A stretch of DNA of 64,000 nucleotides. Origin: Dromiciops gliroides (taxonomy: Eukaryota > Chordata > Mammalia > Microbiotheria > Microbiotheriidae). Below are positions 23,291 to 34,320 of the stretch, in pieces. How positions within the stretch are numbered: the first letter of the stretch is position 1; each line of letters opens with the position of its first letter. The stretch is from NCBI RefSeq assembly GCF_019393635.1, contig NC_057861.1, positions 375,639,815 to 375,703,814 on the forward strand, written 5' to 3'. Both the position numbers and the translations under genes were made by a program. The notes below the pieces were generated by a model. The model was not told the origin of the DNA. It made no database searches and saw only the letters and a list, made by a program, of their open reading frames with translations.

Positions 23291-23918
23291 AGCTTCTATC
23301 TGGGCAAATTATGTTAATCTTTTTAAAAAGTGCCAATGAGGGGAGCCTAGATGGCAGAGAGGAAACAGCAAGCTGCCTGAGCTCTCCTTCTGTTCCCTCA
23401 AAAAGAACATTAAATCAAGCCTCCTGACGGATTCTGAAACTACAGAACCTGCAAAGAGACAGAGAGACACAGTCTTCCAAACAGAGATAATTTAGAAGAC
23501 TTCAGGAAAAGGTCGGTCTGACTTGGGCAAAAGGGAAGCACAGAGCAGGGCAGCAGCCCAGCGCCGAGGGGGTTGGGGCAAGTCAGCAGGAGCTGCAGGC
23601 CACAGCTGAACAACTGAGGCCCCTGAAACCTGGCTCAAAAAATCTGGTGGCCAAGAAGGACAGTGGAAAAACCTACCTGCACCAGCCAAGAGGGCAAGTT
23701 GCCAGCAGTAGGTCCATGAACAGGTTAGGCGCAACCAGGCACACTGAAGCAGCACGCTTAGACAGGAAGTACAGGGGGACGAACTGCACACACTATAAAG
23801 GCCTCAGAGTAAAAAGCCGGTCACACAGCACCTATACCCCTGCACAAGAAGCCCAAAACAGGGACCCTGGTGCCCTCAGAGCAGACCTCAACTTAAAAAA
23901 CAAATAAATAAGCTGCAA

Positions 23919-24056
23919 TAATGAGTAAGAAGCAAAAAAGAGCCCTCTCCATTGAGAGCTTCTGTATTAGTAGGGAAGAAGCCAATGCAAACACAGATGA
24001 GGACAATACCCTCAAATTGCCTACATGTGAAGCCTCCTGAGGGAACGTGAATTGGT
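23919..24056 (+). pseudogene. L1 ORF1 stub
   Basis: Starts with ATG and encodes MSKKQKRALSIESFC, comparable to the ORF1 starts at 46349 (MSRQRKQNT) and 58541 (MSKQKFSM). It ends in the NWSQ-type segment (GAATTGGTCTCA) at the junction with ORF2 text. The normal coiled-coil, RNA-recognition and C-terminal domains are absent. Confidence 0.7.
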
Positions 24057-24935
24057 CTCAAGGATCTGAATCTCCCCCTCTCAGAATTAGATAAATCTAG
24101 CCACAAAATAAATAAGAAAGAAGTGAAAGAGGTGAATAGATTACTAGAAAAGTTAGACATGATAGATGTCTGGAGAAAACTGAATGGGGATAGAAAGGAA
24201 TATACCTTTTTGTCAGCAGTACATGGCACATTTGCAAAAATTGACCATGTATTAGGGCACAAAAACATCATAGTCAAATGTAGAAAGGCAGAAAGAGTAA
24301 ATGCATCCTTCTCAGATCATGATGCAATAAAAATTACATGTAAGAAAGCACCAGGGAAAAACAGAATGAAAATCAACTGGAAACTAAATAATTTCATTCT
24401 AAAGAATGAATGGGCCAAACAACAAATCATAGAAACAATCAATAACTATATCCAAGAGAATGACAATAATGAGACAACATACCAAAATCTATGGGATGCA
24501 GCCAAAGCAGTACTTAGGGGGAAATTTATAGCTCTAAATGCTTACGTGAATAAAAAAGAGAAAGAGGAGTTTAATGAATTGGGCATGCAACTTAAAAAGC
24601 TAGAAAAAGAACAAATTAGAAATCCCCAATTAGATACTAACCTAGAGATCCTGAAAATTAAAGAAGAAATTAATAAGACTAAAAGCAAAAAAAAAATCAT
24701 AGAATTTATCAATAAAACTAAGAGCTGGTTTTATGAAAAAACCAATAAAATAGATAAAATATTGGTTAATTTGATTAAACAAAAGAAAGAAGAAAACCAA
24801 ATTACCAGTATCAAAAATGAAAAGGGTGATGTTACCACCAATGAAGTAGAAATTAAATCAATAATTAGGAATGATTTTGCCCAACTGTATGCCAATGAAT
24901 TTGACAATCTAAATGAAATGGATGAATATTTCTGA
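24056..24935 (+). pseudogene. L1 ORF2, C-terminal endonuclease and linker
   Basis: The frame is open from 24123 to 24935 (270 codons). It carries the end of the APE-type endonuclease, with RLNGDRKEYT-like text, IDHVLGHK and SFSDHDAIKI (the SDH motif). Then follows the long Lys/Glu-rich linker with WDAAKAVLRGKFIALNAY and KIDKILVNLIKQKKEE. The N-terminal catalytic half of the endonuclease is missing because of the upstream deletion. A stop follows NLNEMDEYF, after which related sequence continues in another frame. Confidence 0.85.
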
Positions 24936-25379
24936 AAATACAAACTGCCCAGGTTAACTGAAGAGGAAATAAAGGAAAAAAGAAATTGAACAAGCCATTA
25001 ATGAACTCTCTAAGAAAAAATCCTTAGGGCCAGATGGGTTTACGGGTGAATTTTACCAAACATTTAAAGAACAATTAATTCCAATGTTATACAAATTATT
25101 TGGAAAAATAGGTGAAGAAGGAGTGCTACCAAATTCCTTTTATGACACAAATATGGTGATGATGCCAAAACAGAGAAAAAAAATTATGAACCAGTTTCCC
25201 TAATGAATATTTATGCAAAACTCTTAAATAAGATATTAGCAAGGAAATTACAGGAAGTGATCACCAGGATAATACACTATGAGCAGGTGGGATTTATACC
25301 AGGAATGCAGGGCTGGTTCAACATTAGGAAAACTATTAACATAATTATTAACATCAATAAGAAAACCAACTAAAATCAT
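24936..25379 (+). pseudogene. L1 ORF2, start of the reverse transcriptase, frame-broken
   Basis: Continues ORF2 with LTEEEIKEK, then [19 protein letters not shown]-like text and [29 protein letters not shown]. Frame changes occur near 24965-24985 and 25170, and a stop lies just before 25380. Confidence 0.8.
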
Positions 25380-26426
25380 ATGATTATCTCAATAGACACA
25401 GAGAAAGCTTTTGACAAGATACAGCACCCATTCCTAATAAAAACACCAGAGAGTTTAGGTATAGGTGGAGTTTTCTGTACAATAAAAAACAGTATCTACC
25501 TAAAGCCATCAGCAAGTATTATATGCAATGGAGATAAATTAGAGGCCTTCCCAATAAGATCAGGGGTGAAACAGGGATGTCCATTATCACTCCTATTATT
25601 TAATATTGTCCTAGAAATGTTAGCTTTAGCAATCAGAGAAGAGAAAGGAATTAAAGGAATTAGAATAGGCAAGGAGGAAACAAAACTATCACTCTTTGCA
25701 GATGATATGATGGTATGCTTAAAGAATCCTAGAGAATCAACTCAAAAATTACTTGAAACAATTAACAACTTTAGCAAAGTAGCAGGATATAAAATAAATC
25801 CCCATAAATCATCAGCATTTCTATACATGACCCACAAAGTCCAGCAGCAAGAGACAGAAAGAGAAATTCCATTTAAAGTAACGGTAGATAATATAAAATA
25901 CTTGGGAGTCTATTTGCCAAGACAAACCCAGGAACTCTATGAACACAACTACCAAACACACTTCACACAAATCAAATCAGATCTAAATAATTGGAAAGAT
26001 ATCAATTGCTCTTGGATAGGCAGAGCTAATATAGTAAAAATGTCAATACTGCCTAAATTAATTTACTTATTCAGTGCCATACTAATCAGAGAACCTAAAA
26101 ATTATTTTATAGAGCTAGAAAAAATAATAACAAAATTCATCTGGAAAAAGAAAAAAATCAAGAATATCCAGGGAAATAATGAAAAAAAAAATTCACAGGA
26201 AGATGGGTTAGTGGTACCAAACCTGGAGCTTTACTATAAAGTGGCAGTCATCAAAACTATCTGGTACTGGCTAAAAAATAGAGTGATAGATCAATGGAAT
26301 AGGCTAGGCTCAGAAAATGCAGTAGTAAATGACACTAGTAATGTAGTGTTTGATAAACCCAAAGACTCCAGCTTCTGGGATAGGAACTCAGTATTTGACA
26401 AAAACTGCTGGAAAACTGGAAGATAG
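25380..26426 (+). pseudogene. L1 ORF2, reverse transcriptase core and thumb (348-codon frame)
   Basis: Contains the RT blocks in order: DTEKAFDKIQ (residues 6-15), SGVKQGCPLSLLLFNIVLEM (61-80), the catalytic loop FADD at residues 106-109 (25695-25706) and KYLGVYLPRQ further on. The GINPHKS-like KINPHKSSAF and NNWKDINCSWIGRANIVKMS segments match the L1 thumb region. This is the best preserved part of the copy. A stop follows KTGR. Confidence 0.92.
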
Positions 26427-27437
26427 TATGGCACAAATTAGGCATAGACCAACATCTTACACCTTATACTAAAATAAGGTCAAAATGGATACATGATTTA
26501 GACATAAGAGGTGATACCATAGGTAAATTAGGAGAGGAAGGAATAGTCTAGCTATCATTTCTTTGGAAAGGAAAACAGTTTATGACCAAACAAGAGGTAG
26601 AGTATATTATAAAATGCAAAATGGATGATTTTGATTACATTAAATTAAAAGAAAATTGTACAAACAGAAGCAATGCATCCAAAATTAGAAGGGAGGCAGA
26701 TAGATGGTCAACAATTTTTGTGGCCAGTATTTCTGATAAAGGCCTTGTCTCTAAAATATATAGGGAACTAAATCAAATTTATAAGAATCCATGTCATTCC
26801 CCAATTGAGAAATGGTCAAAAGATATGAACAGGCAGTTTTCTAATGAAGAAACCAAAGCTATCTATTCCCATATGAAAAAATGCTCTAAATCTCTAATGA
26901 TCAGAGGGATGCAAATAAAAACAACTCTGAGGTACCACCTGACACCTATCAGATTGGCTAAAATGACAAAAAAAGGAAAATAATAAATGTTGGAGAAGCT
27001 GTGGGAAAATTGGAACACTAATGCATTGTTGGTGGAGCTGTGAAGTGATCCAAACATTTTGGAGAGCAATTTGGAATTATGCCCAAAGGGCTATAAAGCT
27101 GTGCATACCCTTTGACCCAGCAATACCACTTTTGGGTCTTTTTCCCAAAGAAATCATGGAAAGGGGAAAGGGACCCACATGTACAAAAATATTTATAGCT
27201 GCTTTTTATGTGGTGGCAAGGAATTGGAAGTTGAGGGGGTGCCCATCAATTGTGGAATGGCTGGACAAGTTGTGGTATATGAATACAATGGAATACTATT
27301 GTTCTGTAAGAAACGATGAGCAGGAGGAGTTCAGAGAAACCTGGAGGGTCTTGCATGGGCTGATGATGAGTGAGATGAGCAGAACCAGGAGAACATTGTA
27401 CACAGTATCATCAACATTGAGTGTTGATGTACTGTAA
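26427..27437 (+). pseudogene. L1 ORF2, C-terminal domain
   Basis: Two frames: 26582-26983 (MTKQEVEYIIKCKMDDFDYI, HSPIEKWSKDMNRQFSNEE, YHLTPIRLAKMTKKGK) and 27021-27437. The latter holds the Cys/His-rich end (CWWSCEVIQTFWRAIWNY, PFDPAIPLLGLFPKE, TCTKIFIAAFYVVARNWKLR, MEYYCSVRNDEQEEF) and ends after STLSVDVL. The frame changes in the TKKGK / WRSCG linker near 26980-27020. Confidence 0.88.
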
Positions 27438-27676
27438 TGGACTATATTCTTCGCACCAATGCAATGGTACAGAAGAGTTCCAGGGAACTCAGGATAGAAG
27501 AGGATCTCCAAATCCAAGAAAAAAAAGAAAGAACTGTGGAGTATAGATACTGAATGAACCATACTATTTCTTTTGTTTTTGTTGGTTTTGTTTTTTTCTA
27601 TTTTGAGGTTTTTCAGCATTGCTCTCATTTTTTCTCTTATAACATGACTAATACAGAAATAGGATTAATGTTATTA

Positions 27677-27680
<4 letters not shown>

Positions 27681-27725
<45 letters not shown>
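27681..27725 (+). repeat. (TA)n microsatellite in the L1 3' UTR
   Basis: TGTGTGTGTA runs into about 19 TA units inside the L1 3' UTR. Confidence 0.95.
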
Positions 27726-27728
<3 letters not shown>

Positions 27729-27894
27729 TATATCAGATTACCTTCTTTCTAGGGGAGGGGGGAGGGAGGGAGAAAAATCTGAAAGTGTAAAGCTTGTATA
27801 AACAAAAATTGAGAACTATCTTTACATGTAACAGGAAAAAATACTTTATTAATTAAAAAAAGGTGGTTCAACTGATTTAGGATTTTAAAAGTGT

Positions 27895-28095
27895 GTTGCA
27901 ATTACAGCAATATTGTAAGATGATCTGCTGGGAAGCATGTGGGTATTTTCAGCAAGGCTATGATTCAATATAAACCTGAAGGACTTATGAAAATTGCAGT
28001 ACATCTACAGAGAAAGAACTGATGGGATCTGAAAACAGATGGAAACACATTTAAAACAAATTTTTTTTCTTTGACAAAAAAAAAAGTGCCTAAGA
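27895..28095 (+). mobile_element. Half-L1/L1 3' UTR fragment
   Basis: GATGATCTGCTGGGAAGCAT, TTTTCAGCAAGGCTATGATT and ATCTACAGAGAAAGAACTGA match the 3' UTR of the half-L1 at 48970-49100. It ends in an A run before 28090. Confidence 0.8.
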
Positions 28096-28590
28096 GACAC
28101 TGTGGAGCATGATGGGATATTTTGTTGGTTAACTGAAAGTATCTTCAAAAATGTCTTATCTTTGGTCACCTCTTTGCTGAATTTTCACCTAGTGGAGAAA
28201 AGTGATTCTACTTACTGTGTCCCCTGAAAGACTATGCTATAAGAGAAAAGCCCTCAGATTCTTCTTCCTTCTCAGGCCATATGGCCCCCCCGAGAAAAGG
28301 GTATTGAAAAGAGTTGCAAATGTTGGAAGAACAAGACATAGGAAACCATCGGCTGATGTTTAGGCTGGATTAGGAGCACTGAAACCACTTTGGGACATGA
28401 ACTTGGAGGAATCACTGCTAAGTAGGAAAATGAGCTATGTTTTGTACCTACTCTCCCAGAAACAAAGTGGTTTAAGGGATACCATGTCCCAGAATTAGTA
28501 AAGGGAAATGTTTGTGCATTGTTTCTACTGTAACTTTAAAGTAAATAAACCTCTTTAAAAGTCAATGGATGTTAAATGGTTAAAAATAAT
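28096..28590 (+). other. Unassigned segment, possibly LTR-like
   Basis: Less AT-rich than its neighbours. It ends with AAGTAAATAAACCTCTTTAA, a poly(A)-signal-like end common in LTRs. No termini or duplication were found, so no firm call is made. Confidence 0.25.
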
Positions 28591-28596
28591 AGGAGT

Positions 28597-28763
28597 GGGG
28601 CAGCTAGGTGGCACACTGGATAGAGCACCTGCCCTGGAGTAGGGAGGACCTGAGTTCAAATCTGGCCTCAGACACTTAACACTTACTAACTGTGCAACCC
28701 TGTGTATGTCACTTAACCCCAATTGCCTCACGAAAAAATAATAATAACAACAACAACAACAAC
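28597..28763 (+). repeat. tRNA-derived marsupial SINE (plus)
   Basis: Head GGGGCAGCTAGGTGGCACAC, B box, 3' end CCCCAATTGCCTCAC, tail (AAT)n(AAC)n. A short duplication AGGAGT flanks it (28591-28596 and 28764-28769). Confidence 0.93.
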
Positions 28764-28769
28764 AGGAGT

Positions 28770-30397
28770 ATTAGTCATTAACCCTTAACTAATTCTAGGA
28801 ACATAGCTTGAATTGAAGGTAGTAGATAAAATGTATCCCACAAACCCTCAGGGTGTTATTCTCTAATCTAAGCCATAATATTAAAGAACCAGCCTTGAGA
28901 GAAAGAGCCAAATATTACACATAAATTTTGTTAACCTATAACTGTATTGCTTCTGTACTTTATGTTCTGGACTTAATCCTATTTTTTTCTCTCCATTAAA
29001 AAAAAGAAAGAAAAGAAAAAAATTCCCTCAAAACCTTTTCCTTCCCTTCCCTTCTTTCTTTTCTTCATTTCTTCTTTCCTTCTTTCCTTTCTGTTTTCTC
29101 TTTTTCTTTCCTATTCCTATATTTCCTTGCTCCTCTACCCACCTTATTTTTAAAAAATGATAAGAAAAACCTCTGGAAACAAATATGCAGTCAAAAAAAG
29201 CCTTAAAATGTGTGCCTTATTCTGCATCTTGAATCCATTATCTCTCTGTTAAGAGGTGGGTAGTAACTTAGAACAATATCTTACATATATTAGAGCTTCA
29301 CAAAGGTTTGTCAAATTGAACTGAATGGTAGATTTCTACATATTATTATTCCCTCTTGGAAACATCCCTTATATATCTATGATGGACTGCTTAAACCCTG
29401 CTTGAAAAGAATACTTGTAGCACGTATCTAGAGTAAGGTTTCTTTCAGGGCCTCAGATCCTCTATTAAATTCTTAGGTATTAAGCTGGTGATACCTGCCT
29501 TTCCTATCTCACAGATCTGTTAGGAAGAGAATATAAACTTTGTATTTGAGTGAGCATGCTGGGCAAAAACAGCAAGGCCACTGGGGACTGAAGAGAAGGA
29601 GAGGGAACTGCTTCAGGAGTCATTATAGCAGTACAATTAGGCACAGAACATGTTGGAAGGGGACAGAATGCTTGTAATCTGGTGGAGAAGAAGAAAATTG
29701 ATATCAAAAGCTAACTGAGTAGAGCAGTGGGAGCATTTGGTACTTATAGGATGTTCACTATTAGCTTCAAATGGCACTTTGAAGAACAAGTAAGAGGAAG
29801 AAGCCTGAGATTTGAGGCAAAGTATAGGAATAAAAAGGGGGAGTACTAGGAGAGAAGAAAGAGTAGAACATAAAGAAATCAGGTACTGTAAGTATAGGTT
29901 TATCTATATTGCCTTCCCAAGCACTAAAGAAGTGGAAAAGATGGAAGAAGGTATATAAGAAAGTCTTCATAATTTTTGTGAGAAAAGTAGGAAAATGGGA
30001 AATGTTCTTAAGGGGAAGTGCTTCATAAGGGATGAGAAATTCACAGCAAGAGATTATATGTCAGGAAGTAAGATTACTATGTTTTTTAGAATTATTAATT
30101 ATTCTAGAATGAAACCAAGGCATTGATTTTGGTAATTCACGTGGAAGGCCTAATTTTTTGAAACCAAATTTAGATATGAAGAAAATTCAACTTCATCTTG
30201 ACTATAGAAGGAAAGAACATGCAAGACCATGGAGAGGACTGTATAATGCTTTTTACTTTGAAGCCTAAAGTGTCTGCAAATCATCCTCTAGCATGAAGGA
30301 GTAGGTATGTTTAGGAAATGTTATGACCTGGTTTAATCGAGGCTGATGTATTAACAAGCTCATGAAATGTAGGAATGATAACCATACTTGAAATCTA
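28770..30397. other. No gene recognised
   Basis: Contains a T/C-rich simple tract (29030-29115, TTCC/TTTC). 29480-29545 has a weak MIR-like look (TATCTCACAGATCTGTTAGG). The remainder is unassigned. Confidence 0.4.
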
Positions 30398-30413
30398 TAG
30401 AGCTTTACCTTTT

Positions 30414-30554
30414 TTTTTTGTGAGGCAATTGGGGTTAAGTGACTTGCCCAGGGTCACACAGCTAGTAAGTGTCAAGGGTCTGAGGCCAGATTTGAACTCA
30501 GGTCCTCTTGAATCCAGGGTCGGTGCTCTATCCACTACACCACCTAGCTGCCCC
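30414..30554 (-). repeat. tRNA-derived marsupial SINE (minus)
   Basis: Flanked by a 16-bp duplication with one mismatch (TAGAGCTTTACCTTTT at 30398 and TAGAGATTTACCTTTT at 30555). Inserted beside a MIR. Confidence 0.95.
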
Positions 30555-30570
30555 TAGAGATTTACCTTTT

Positions 30571-30790
30571 GAAAAGAATTTGGCATATTTATCTCACAAC
30601 TTCACAAGGTGAGTACTAAAAAGGTAATAGTATCCTCATTTTTTCAAATGAAGAAAATGAGCCACTAAGGGTTTAGGAATGTCCTTATAGTATTTCCCCT
30701 TTCCACTGCACTTTTGAAGATCAGGCATAGAATTAAAACCCAGAATTCTCAAATTCTATAATTCTTTCCCTACTTCCCACTGCTTATTAA
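30571..30790 (-). repeat. MIR, diverged
   Basis: TATCTCACAACTTCACAAGG, CTCATTTTTTCAAATGAAGA and GAATTAAAACCCAGAATTCT fit the reverse complement of MIR. The SINE to its left split its outer part. Confidence 0.55.
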
Positions 30791-30802
30791 GAAATAAGGA
30801 AG

Positions 30803-30950
30803 GGGCAGCTAGTTGGCACAGTGGGTAGAACACCGAACCTGGAGTCAGGAGGACCTTTGTTCAAATCCGGCCTCAGACAATACTTACTGGCTGTGTGACC
30901 TTGGGCAAGTCACTTAACCCCAATTGCCTCACCCCCCCAAAAAAAGAAAG
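30803..30950 (+). repeat. tRNA-derived marsupial SINE (plus)
   Basis: Head GGGGCAGCTAGTTGGCACAG to CCCCAATTGCCTCACCCCCC, with a short A tail. An approximate AGAAATAAGGAAG / AGAAAGGAGAAG duplication may be present. Confidence 0.92.
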
Positions 30951-31009
30951 GAGAAGAATCAGAGAAAGTCTTTCAGGCCTTGCATTCTAATAACTTGCAT
31001 TTTACATCT

Positions 31010-31215
31010 TGCTTAAAGTTTTTCAAAATGCTTTATATACGTTTTACTTCTCTCAGCCTTATAACAACCCCAAAAGGTTTTGCCAGTGCTATTAGTCTTC
31101 AGTTTATAGATGAAGAACCTGAGGCTTGGTGAAGTTAAATGACTTTTTCATGGTCACGAAGCTAAAATACTGGTCTTTCAAATATAACCTTTATGTTCTA
31201 GGCCATCCTATTCAT
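31010..31215 (-). repeat. MIR
   Basis: Reverse complement of MIR: TTTCAAAATGCTTTATATAC, CTTATAACAACCCCAAAAGG, ATAGATGAAGAACCTGAGGC and ATGGTCACGAAGCTAAAATA. Confidence 0.75.
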
Positions 31216-32520
31216 CTATAACAGACATATTTAGAATCTGAACTGTGTATTATATCTGGAAATACAAGGCCTCAGAACAATAGAAACTCTAGAAATAAGT
31301 CTACAGATACTCATTGGGTTGGCAAAATTTTAAGCATCTGAAAGGTAATGTTAAGGACCATTATTCTAGAGACAGGCACAAAAACACATATCAAAAGATA
31401 AATCTGAAACAATGATATTTCTATATAGGGGTAAGGATGAACAGAATATAAATCAATCAATAAGCATTGTAATTGCTATGTGTCAAACACTATATTAAAT
31501 CCTGGGGTCACAAATAAAAGCTAGAACAGTAGCCAAGATTTGGATGCTTATTGAAATAGGAATAGAACAGGTGATTGGTAGACATTTAAGTAGCAGGTAA
31601 TCAATGGAGATTCAAGAGAATTTATGCCACGCAGAACATCTAGCAGTAGATAAGGAGCTACTGCTGGGCAGGTCATGTTTCAAAGCAGGGGAGGGAAGGG
31701 GGAATAATAAATAAGCAAGTAAACAAACAAAAACAAGCAACAAATAAATAAATGAATGAATGAATAAATACAAACATATATCAATATATGGTTGTAAAAT
31801 GTACAAATATGTATGTATACATATGGTTATGTATATTGTGTATAAAGCAAGTAAAACAGTTACTAAAGTTGGATTTTAAATCCACAACTTAGTTCCTACA
31901 GTACCAATTTCAGAAGACTAACAGCAGGGTTAACATGATACTGATAGCACCTTTTAGATGTCCCTTACTTAAGGTCAGATTTGAATGAAATGGAATAAAT
32001 ATCTTTTTAGTCCCTGTGACATTCAAGGCCCTTTGTAATGAGATTGGTATACAAAGAAGGAAGAAAATAGCAGCACCAACATCTTCTCTCTTCCCTAAAG
32101 CTTAGAATATTGTTCATGGGGTAAAATATATGTACAAGACAATAATATAGCATAGTATTGTTTCCATATATTTAGTGCATAAGTGAATTCAAACACAGAA
32201 GCATATATGATGACAAGAAAAGGGAAGGATCCTTCTACATGGGGGGAATCAAGAGGAGAGAAAAAGTACTTTTAAAAGAAACAGTACTACAAAAATTTGA
32301 GCTGACACTGTATCTTCCACTACTATTACTATTATAGCTACATATGTACTTCAATATTATTGTGAAGAACAAATGAGATCAAGTATGTAAAATGTAGTAC
32401 ATGTAACCCATGCTTTTTAAAGTTCTGTATATGAATATGATTTTTATGGGAGAAGGCAACTCAATTTCTGGTTGCTGAATGTAAAGACTCTTGGAAGACA
32501 GGAAAGGAGCATGTAGTCCC
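31216..32520. other. No gene; one ancient repeat trace
   Basis: 31450-31530 (AATCAATAAGCATTGTAATT ... GTGTCAAACACTATATTAAA) resembles the same old repeat as at 16165 and 19268. An (AAAT)n-like run lies at 31705-31775. The rest is unassigned. Confidence 0.4.
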
Positions 32521-32529
32521 CATTTTGTC

Positions 32530-33885
32530 CCTATGTATATCTCTCTTTTTAATTTTTAATTTTAATTTTTAAATTTTTTTTATTCTGAATAGAATTTTAT
32601 TTTCCAAAATATATGTAAAAAAAAATTTAACATCAATTTTTAAAAAAACTTTGTGTTCCAACTTCTCTTCCTCCCTCCATTCCCACCCCCCACCCACAAG
32701 AACTCAATCAATTCAAAATAAGTTATACATGAGTAGTCATGGAAAAATTCCCATATTAGCTAGTTGTGAGAGAAAACAGTCAAAAAAAACAAAACTTCAG
32801 ATTAAGAAATTGTCAAAGAGGAAATGAAAAAAAATTTTTTTAAATATGTTTCCATCTGTTTTTAGATACTATCAGTTCTTTCTCTGCAGATGGGCTGCAA
32901 TCTTCATAAGTCCCTCAGGGTTACATTGGACCATTGCCTTGCTGAAAACAACCACATGCTTCCCAGCAGATCATCCCCCACTATTGCTGTTATTTTGTAT
33001 ACAGTACATTTCACTTTGCTTCAGCTCATGTAGGTCTCTCCAGGTTTTCCCGATAGTATCCTGTTCATCACAACCTCTATATAGTACCTTAAGCTTGACA
33101 GAGAATCTTCTTCACAAAAGCCCAGCAACGTAGATACCATATGTTTTGCCATTATAATCAATCATCATAACTATTTACCTCCATCCCACTCCCTTCCCAT
33201 GACATTTACTCTATCTTCTTTTTACCTATTCCTCCTCAGAGGTACCTTACTTCTGACTATCCTCTCCCTCGCTCTGCACTCCCCTTTTTCACCCTTCCTT
33301 CCTTGTCCTCTTCCCCTCCTATTTTCCTGCAGGGTTAAATAGATTGCTCCTCCCAATTGGGTATGAAAACTATTCCCTCCATGAGCCCACTCCAATGAGA
33401 TCAGAGTCCCTGAGCTAATTCTGTGTTCTAAATTTTTTCTTCCTCTCTCCCTCCTCAACCCTCCCTATGAGATCAAGCAATTCAATATGTCATACTGGTG
33501 CAGAACATCTACATCTTCCTTGAAAGTGTTTTGCTTTTTACTGCTCTCTCCCCCAATCTTCCCTTTCTTCCTTCCCTTCTTCCCCCCCCAGGGCAAAAGT
33601 ATATTACTATACCTACTTGAATATGTATGTTAGTCCTTCTTTGAGCCAATTCTGATGACATTAAGGTTCAATCACTCCCCAACTCCTTCCCCCTCATCTA
33701 CTCTCCTCCATAAGCTTTCTTCTTGTTTCCTTCATGTGAAATACCTCTCCCCAGACCATCTCTCCCCTTCTCCCTCCCCCAATTCATTCCTCCTACACCT
33801 CAACCCTATGTAACTTGCTACTTTAGTAACTATGGGGAGTTTCTCCTTGGGTGAGATCTAGAATATTCTCTATTGGTTGAGATTA
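32530..33885 (-). mobile_element. Half-L1 3' part (minus), subfamily A
   Basis: Read from 33885 leftwards: a purine-rich spacer, then a junction near 33065 where only the last few dozen codons of ORF2 begin (GGAAAACCTGGAGAGACCTA), then the shared 3' UTR (GATGATCTGCTGGGAAGCAT, CATCTGCAGAGAAAGAACTG) and an A-rich end at about 32560. It matches the plus-strand copy at 47800-49486 through the same junction. No EN or RT sequence is present. Confidence 0.8.
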
Positions 33886-33889
33886 CTCA

Positions 33890-34320
33890 TCTTGCTCTTA
33901 ATGGGACAGAACCTTCACTGTATATTGACTGGTATATCTTCTCTTATGTATACGTCCATTAATTTCTGGGGTTTTTTTGCAAGTTTGTAAAATAAGATTT
34001 TTGGATTCTCTATATTTGTTCATTTTGGAAATGGTATTAGATAGGAAAGGGCTAAAGCCTTGGTTATAGAGTATGGTATTGTCTTTTACCCCAAAATAAC
34101 AAAGCCATCTAAAGTTAGGTGGAACTGAATAATATCCCCTAGACACACAATATTGAAGGGAGTGGATACAAATACTTCTAGTCCAGTACTCACTTAATCT
34201 GAGGAGAGAAGAGTGGTGGCTTCTTGGCCCAACTTCCAACTTCCCCTCCTAGCAGGAATGAAAGTCTACCTTAAACATGTGTAGGGGGATAAGAGGATAG
34301 ATTTTTTTTCTTTAGTCTCT
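33890..34320 (-). other. Unassigned segment with a 113-codon minus-strand frame
   Basis: An open frame runs from 34239 down to 33898 (begins MEVGPRSHHSSLLRL). It is not a domain I recognise. It has several aromatic and Lys/Arg-rich stretches and no clear signal peptide. The segment lies directly upstream, in the same strand sense, of the half-L1 3' part and could be an unrelated older repeat or chance frame. Confidence 0.25.

Larger units (their letters stand above)
23337..27865 (+). mobile_element. L1 LINE, 4.5 kb, with 5' UTR and most of ORF2; internally deleted
   Basis: 5' UTR 23337-23918, including a CCTAGATGGC motif at the very start. ORF1 start at 23919. A deletion joins early ORF1 to the endonuclease part of ORF2 near 24056. 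The rest of ORF2 is spread over several frames to 27437, followed by a 3' UTR with a (TA)n tract, a G-rich tract (27754-27775) and an A-rich end. L1 supplies endonuclease and reverse transcriptase for target-primed insertion; this copy cannot, because ORF1 is almost all gone and ORF2 has frameshifts and stops. No flanking duplication could be identified. Confidence 0.9.

Noticed and set aside
23647-23907. An 86-codon frame as a small gene
   Set aside because: It lies in the L1 5' UTR and has no relatives that I recognise.
24040-24070. Splicing as the cause of the ORF1/ORF2 joint
   Set aside because: The related ORF1 text has no GT directly after the break point. Short overlapping bases fit a deletion better.
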